Source of the DNA: DATBFX01 sp036558305
Lineage (GTDB): Bacteria; Chloroflexota; Chloroflexia; Thermomicrobiales; UBA6265
Direction: 5' to 3'
NCBI GenBank assembly: GCA_036558305.1
Contig: DATBFX010000451.1
Location: forward strand, 1-9,105
DNA length: 9,105 bases
In this document: piece by piece, positions 5,591 to 9,105 of the stretch
How positions within the stretch are numbered: the first letter of the stretch is position 1
How the letters are laid out: every line of letters starts with the position of its first letter
Made by a program: the position numbers and the translations under genes
Notes under the pieces: model-generated
The model's input: the letters and a program-made list of their open reading frames with translations, nothing else
Databases searched by the model: none
What the model was told of the DNA's origin: nothing

Positions 5591-6661
5591 CTAATACCCG
5601 AGTTCTTTCAACTTCGCATGCATGCCGTCGGCGTCGCCGATGGCGTCGACCTTGATCGTGCCGGCGACGATGTCGGCCTGGGCCTTGGCGACGGCGTCTT
5701 TGACGTCCTGCGGCACGGAGGCGGGAAGGTCGAGGAGGCGGACGCCGCCGTTCTTGACGTCCATCGTGTAGACCTTGCCGAACGTGCCGGCCTCGATGTC
5801 CTGGATCATCTGCGTGTAGATACCGGTGTAGTCGAAGAGCACCGAGGTGAGGAGGACGTCGCCGTAGTCCTTGCTCTTGTTGCCGATGACGTCGATGAAC
5901 TTCGCGGGTTGGTCGGGATTGGCTTTGTTGTGGTCGCGGATGGCTTCGATCATCCCGAAGGAGGCGCCGTCGCCCATGCCGAAGACGATGTCGGCACCGG
6001 CGGCGAGTTGCTGTTCGGTGGTGCGCTTGGCGCCCGCCGCGTCCGAGTAGGGATCGTCGGAGCTGCCGAGGACGTTGTAGAGCACCTTGACGGTCGGGCT
6101 GGTGGCGTGGACCCCCTCGGCGAACCCGACGGTCATGTAGTTCCAGGTCGGCGGCTCGGCCGAGGCGACGATACCGACGGTGCCGGTCTTGGTCGTCTTC
6201 GCCGCCAGGACGCCGGCCAGGTAGGCGACTTCCTGCGCCTGGGTCTCGATGTCGGAGATCAGGTTCGGCGTCACCGCGGTCGGGTTTTCGATGACCGCGA
6301 CTTTGACCTCTTCTTGCTGCGCGAAGACCGGACACTGCGTCTGGTACCCGCTGGCGTGGCAGACGATCAATTGCGCACCCGCGTCCTTGAGGTCCTTGAG
6401 GGCGGGGGTGGGATCGCCGTAGCCGGCGTTTTCGGTGATCTCGACGGTGATCCCGAGTTTCTGCCCGACCGCGTTCATGCTGTCGACGGCCTGCTCGTCC
6501 CAGCCGAGGTTGGTTTTGCTGGCCGGGGTGATGACCGCGACGTTGGTGACCTTCTCACCCGCCCCCGGTGTGCCCTGTTGCGCCACCACGCCGGCGGCGG
6601 AGCCGAGCGCAAGCGCGGCCAGGAGCGCGATGGTCAGAACGATCCGAGCCGGTTGCTTCAC
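5591..6661 (-). CDS. BMP/PnrA-family ABC transporter substrate-binding protein
   Basis: This 356-residue secreted binding protein is of the basic membrane protein (BMP/PnrA/Med) family, whose characterised members bind purine nucleosides or related small ligands. The chosen start is GTG 6661, with GAAAGGT 9 bases upstream. It gives a compact signal peptide: KQPAR, a hydrophobic core (about 7-26), and a likely cut near VVA-QQ. The longer frame reaching 6901 runs through a palindromic repeat and is rejected. Family-typical segments are VAVITPASKTNLGWDEQ near the start, a GFAEGV segment, GADIVFGMGDGASFGMIEA and DYTGIYTQMIQDI. Unlike Firmicute and spirochaete BMP proteins, no lipobox Cys is visible. 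The two permeases immediately upstream are of the matching NupP/NupQ type, so this is very probably their receptor. The ligand is unknown; given the enzymes downstream, a B6 vitamer is a possibility besides nucleosides. Confidence 0.93.
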   Translation of the reverse strand: MKQPARIVLTIALLAALALGSAAGVVAQQGTPGAGEKVTNVAVITPASKTNLGWDEQAVDSMNAVGQKLGITVEITENAGYGDPTPALKDLKDAGAQLIVCHASGYQTQCPVFAQQEEVKVAVIENPTAVTPNLISDIETQAQEVAYLAGVLAAKTTKTGTVGIVASAEPPTWNYMTVGFAEGVHATSPTVKVLYNVLGSSDDPYSDAAGAKRTTEQQLAAGADIVFGMGDGASFGMIEAIRDHNKANPDQPAKFIDVIGNKSKDYGDVLLTSVLFDYTGIYTQMIQDIEAGTFGKVYTMDVKNGGVRLLDLPASVPQDVKDAVAKAQADIVAGTIKVDAIGDADGMHAKLKELGY

Positions 6662-6966
6662 GTTGCCAACACCTTTCTTTCTGGCGCGACATTGACGGTT
6701 GATTCTGTACTGAAACCGACTTGGCGAACCTCGTCCGCGCGGGGTTTGAACCCCGCGCTCGCCCAGATAAGCCTGCTCAAGCAGGCTAGGGACGCACTTC
6801 CCGTCAGCCTCCTTCAGGGGGCTTATTGGGGTGAGCGCGGGGACTTCAGCCCCGCCCGGACGATGTATTGCCCGTCCTCCTTGGAGCCGACGGCGTCCCA
6901 TTTTACCTCTGCCGTCGCGTACCTCCTCTCACGCTCACTCGAAGCTCGAAGCCCGAAGCTCGCAAC
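6662..6966. other. 305-base intergenic spacer between permease 2 and the BMP gene
   Basis: It holds the BMP ribosome binding site (GAAAGGT, 6671-6677), a two-armed palindromic repeat (6737-6857) and a heptamer tandem repeat at the permease 3' end (6941-6968). I see no convincing sigma-70 promoter and no small gene. The size and hairpins suggest the BMP gene could be expressed at a different level from the permeases. Confidence 0.6.
6737..6857. repeat. Composite palindromic repeat: two inverted copies with internal hairpins
   Basis: The left unit has a hairpin GCGCGGGGTT-TG-AACCCCGCGC (6737-6758) and then AGCCTGC/GCAGGCT (6770-6776 with 6781-6787). The right unit, read on the opposite strand from about 6857, repeats the plan: a GCGGGG/CCCCGC hairpin (about 6836-6853), CGCTCACCC, ATAAGCC and an AGCC..GGCT hairpin (6806-6823). 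The two units are inverted copies sharing GCGGGG, CCCCGCGCTC and ATAAGCC, like a BIME or MITE. Similar elements are, from memory, common between Chloroflexota genes. Confidence 0.75.
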
Positions 6967-6968
6967 TC
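6941..6968. repeat. Tandem heptamer, four imperfect units
   Basis: GAAGCTC, GAAGCCC, GAAGCTC, GCAACTC follow each other at 6941-6968. The last unit runs into the TGA stop of permease 2 (6969-6967). No function is evident. Confidence 0.65.
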
Positions 6969-7905
6969 ACCGCTGTCCTCGCGCGTAGGGGACGCCGAGC
7001 GCGGCCGGGAGGGCCGTTCGCCCGGCGAGGAAGACCAGCCCCAGCATGATCCCGAGGTAGGGGAGCATGTTGATGAATTCCGGTTTGACGTCGACGCCGA
7101 GGATTTGCAGACCGTCGCCGAGCGAACCGAGCATCCCGAAGAGGATGGCGCCGACGACGATCCGGTACGGGTTCCAGCGGCCGAGCATCGTGATCGCCAG
7201 GGCGATGAACCCCTGACCGACCGTCATCCCGATCGTGAAGATCTTGAGATCGGCCACGCACAGGTACCCTCCGGCGAACCCGGCCATGACCCCGCCGATC
7301 GAGATCGCCAGGTAACGGGTGAGGGTGACGTCGACCCCGGCGGCGTCGGCGGCGAACGGGTTCTCGCCGACGGCACGGACGTTCAACCCGAACCGCGTCC
7401 GCGTCAGCAACCAGGCGAAGACCGGCGCCAGCGCCCAGCCCACGTAGAAGATGAGCTGGCGGTCGAAGAGCGGTTTGCCGACGATCGGGATGTCGCGCAG
7501 GAGCGGGATCGAGACCTGGATCGGATCGACGTTCGCGGCGACGTTCTGACCGCCGAAGAGATCGCGGAAGAGGAACCCGGTCAGCCCCGCCGAAAAGATC
7601 GTAATCGCCAGACCGACCAGCACCTGATCGACCCGCAAGCTGATGGTCAGGAACCCGAAGATCAGCGCCAGGATCAAGCCGGCGACGACCGCGGCGACCA
7701 TGCCGACGGCCAGGCTGTCGGTGTAGTACGCGGCCCAGAAACCGAAGAAGCAACCGGAGAGCATCATCCCCTCGATCCCGAGGTTGAGGAGACCCGCCCG
7801 CTCCGCGACCGCCTCGCCGAGTCCGGCGAGGACGAGCGGGACCGCCCGGAGGAGACCGGTCGCGAGCATCGCGGCGATGAAGTCGCTGAGATCGACGCCG
7901 TTCAT
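6967..7905 (-). CDS. ABC transporter permease, BPD_transp_2 family, NupQ/YufQ-like
   Basis: This 312-residue polytopic membrane protein has about eight to nine hydrophobic segments. The family landmark LLNLGIEGMML is at 39-49. GENPFAADAAGVDV lies in the cytoplasmic loop expected to contact the ATPase, and EFINMLPYLGIMLGLV is near the C-terminus. Length matches the shorter permease of nucleoside-type importers such as B. subtilis NupQ. The ATG at 7905 overlaps the TGA of the preceding permease (ATGA), indicating translational coupling and a heterodimeric channel. It should work with the BMP protein encoded downstream and an ATPase outside the window. Substrate by family: nucleoside or related heterocycle. 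The exact ligand cannot be read from the permease. Confidence 0.94.
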   Translation of the reverse strand: MNGVDLSDFIAAMLATGLLRAVPLVLAGLGEAVAERAGLLNLGIEGMMLSGCFFGFWAAYYTDSLAVGMVAAVVAGLILALIFGFLTISLRVDQVLVGLAITIFSAGLTGFLFRDLFGGQNVAANVDPIQVSIPLLRDIPIVGKPLFDRQLIFYVGWALAPVFAWLLTRTRFGLNVRAVGENPFAADAAGVDVTLTRYLAISIGGVMAGFAGGYLCVADLKIFTIGMTVGQGFIALAITMLGRWNPYRIVVGAILFGMLGSLGDGLQILGVDVKPEFINMLPYLGIMLGLVFLAGRTALPAALGVPYARGQR

Positions 7906-9077
7906 GACGGGTCTCCGGACGGAAGGACTGAGGCACCCGGAGGGTTCCCGGGACTGAGGACTGAGTGGGGCTCGTCCATGATCGCACCCGGAGAGCCGAT
8001 CGGGTCGAGTTCTTCTTCGACGGCGCGGCGAATGCCGGGGGTGTAGAGGCGTTCGAGATAGACGACGGCGGCGAAGAAGAGGAGCATCAGACCTTCGAGC
8101 ATGTCGACGTAGTAGGTGGGGACGTCGGCGCGGCGCGGCATCGATTGGCCGCCGATCAGGAGGAAGGAAAAGAAAAAGGCGAAGGGGACAAGCCAGACCG
8201 CGTTCAACCTCGCCAGGTAGACGAGCGCGAACGCCGTGAAGCCGTAACCGGGATTCCAGTTACCTTTGAACAATCCCTGGATGCCGAGCACGTCGTTGGC
8301 GCCGGCCAGACCGGCAAACCCGCCGCTCAACAGCAGCGCCAGCGCGGTCAAGCGACCGACCGGCAAGCCGGCGTGGCGGGCGGCGCGGGGGTTGCGGCCG
8401 AGGACGTCGATCATGAACCCGAGCACCGTCGAGCGAAAAAGGACGGCGACGAGGGCAACGGTGATCAACCCGACGATCAGGCCGACGTGGACCTCAGTCC
8501 CGGGGATGTGCGGCAGCCAGTCCTGAAAGGGGATGAGCTTCGTCTGGGCGGCGACGTGGGCCTTGTCGCGCACCGGTCCCTTGACCAGCCACGAGGTTAC
8601 GTTGATGGCGACGTAGTTCATCATCAGGGTCGTGATGATCTCGTTCAGCCCCCAGCGCACGCGCAGCACCGCCGGCACGATCGCCCAGGCGAGTCCGCCC
8701 GCGAACCCCGCGACCGCCCCCGCCAGGAGCATCGACCAGCGCGGCACGTCCCCCACGAGTTCGGCGCCGACGACTCCTGCCATCAGGGCGCCGATCAGAA
8801 ACTGCCCATCGATACCGATGTTCCAGATCCCGGCGCGCAACGAGATCAGCAACCCGGCGCTGACGATCAGGAGCGGCGCCATCTGCTTGAACGTCTCGGT
8901 CAGACCGTCGCGGGTGCCGAGTCCGCGCGCGAAGAGGATGCGGTACGCGTCGAACGCGTCCTTGCCCCGCGCCTCCAGAAAGATGCCGCCCACCAGAAAC
9001 GCCAACCCGATCGCCAGTAGCGAACTGACGAACGGCGTCAACGAGGCGGCGGTGAGCAAGCGGTGGCGGGGGGTCAT
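7902..9077 (-). CDS. ABC transporter permease, BPD_transp_2 family, NupP/YufP-like, with an added C-terminal tail
   Basis: This 391-residue polytopic membrane protein has about nine to ten hydrophobic segments (first at about 14-34). NIGIDGQFLIGA (86-97) and GLNEIITTLMMNYVA (143-157) are hallmarks of the NupP/YufP permease of nucleoside-type importers. DVLGRNPRAARHAGLPV (224-240) is the ATPase-contacting loop. The last membrane segment ends near 342. The remaining tail is Pro/Ser/Gly-rich, and residues about 371-385 are encoded by copies of GGACTGAG (plus strand), so the tail looks like intergenic repeat read as protein. The ATG at 9077 has no clear Shine-Dalgarno; its sequence ATGA suggests coupling to an upstream gene. 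It pairs with the next permease through a 4-base overlap. Confidence 0.93.
   Translation of the reverse strand: MTPRHRLLTAASLTPFVSSLLAIGLAFLVGGIFLEARGKDAFDAYRILFARGLGTRDGLTETFKQMAPLLIVSAGLLISLRAGIWNIGIDGQFLIGALMAGVVGAELVGDVPRWSMLLAGAVAGFAGGLAWAIVPAVLRVRWGLNEIITTLMMNYVAINVTSWLVKGPVRDKAHVAAQTKLIPFQDWLPHIPGTEVHVGLIVGLITVALVAVLFRSTVLGFMIDVLGRNPRAARHAGLPVGRLTALALLLSGGFAGLAGANDVLGIQGLFKGNWNPGYGFTAFALVYLARLNAVWLVPFAFFFSFLLIGGQSMPRRADVPTYYVDMLEGLMLLFFAAVVYLERLYTPGIRRAVEEELDPIGSPGAIMDEPHSVLSPGNPPGASVLPSGDPS
7925..7965. repeat. GGACTGAG repeat inside the permease 1 C-terminus
   Basis: GGACTGAG occurs at 7925-7932, 7951-7958 and 7958-7965, the last two sharing one base. The reading gives the near-repeated peptides SVLSPG and SVLPSG. 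It is non-conserved in style and looks like intergenic repeat captured by the open frame. Confidence 0.6.
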
Positions 9078-9105
9078 GGGTTCGGCCCCCGCGTCGGGCC
9101 CCCCC
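9074..9105 (-). CDS. Possible 3' end of an upstream gene (transporter ATPase expected)
   Basis: The permease 1 start ATG reads ATGA, so a TGA at 9076-9074 could end an upstream gene in the coupled frame. That frame is open to the window edge and reads GGPTRGPNP before the stop. In NupOPQ-type systems the double-domain ATPase precedes the permeases, which fits. Ten codons are too few to identify anything, so this rests on operon logic only. Confidence 0.3.
   Translation of the reverse strand, partial: GGPTRGPNP

Noticed and set aside
6684..6730. Sigma-70-like promoter upstream of the BMP gene (TACAGAAT as -10)
   Set aside because: No acceptable -35 hexamer lies at proper spacing, so the match is no better than chance.
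6737..6968. CRISPR array or tRNA genes in the repeat-rich spacer
   Set aside because: Repeats are inverted, unequal and without regular unique spacers. The hairpins do not form a cloverleaf with tRNA consensus positions.
5618..9020. Plus-strand open frames opposite the BMP and permease genes (5618-6988, 6868-8046, 7965-9020)
   Set aside because: They are charged low-complexity shadows of well-identified membrane and binding proteins.

Overview
The window is high-GC DNA with every supported gene on the minus strand, so transcription runs from high to low coordinates. Several features point to a Chloroflexota bacterium of the Thermomicrobia type. These are the base composition, Ala/Thr/Pro/Gly-rich linkers straight after the signal peptides of the secreted proteins, and intergenic spaces filled with palindromic GC-rich repeats. 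The lineage is inferred from style; no marker gene is present.

In transcription order the layout is as follows. Two BPD_transp_2-type permeases (9077-7902 and 7905-6967) overlap by ATGA. They resemble the NupP/NupQ (YufP/YufQ) subunits of nucleoside-type ABC importers. The ATPase is not in the window and probably lies just upstream, beyond base 9105. A 305-base spacer holds a two-armed palindromic repeat. A BMP/PnrA-family solute-binding protein follows (6661-5591), then a Tat-exported family 5 (Opp/Dpp-like) solute-binding protein (5435-3576) without permeases of its own. Next is a 393-residue fold-type I aminotransferase (3494-2313). An insertion sequence (about 838-2235) carries a DDE transposase disrupted by a single-base frameshift. 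Last is a short-chain dehydrogenase/reductase (807-64). Copies of one palindromic repeat follow the SBP gene and the SDR gene.

The most interesting reading concerns the last two enzymes. The aminotransferase matches, as I recall it, pyridoxamine-pyruvate aminotransferase (PPAT) of Mesorhizobium loti in length (393 aa) and in key positions at a constant offset of five. It keeps the Glu that in PPAT excludes the phosphate of PLP. The SDR resembles pyridoxal 4-dehydrogenase, the enzyme acting next in vitamin B6 degradation pathway I. Together with the ABC importer, this suggests a B6-vitamer uptake and degradation locus in a Chloroflexota-like genome, later interrupted by an IS. This is a hypothesis: one carboxylate-binding Arg of PPAT is Tyr here, and the SDR assignment rests on remembered similarity within a very large family.
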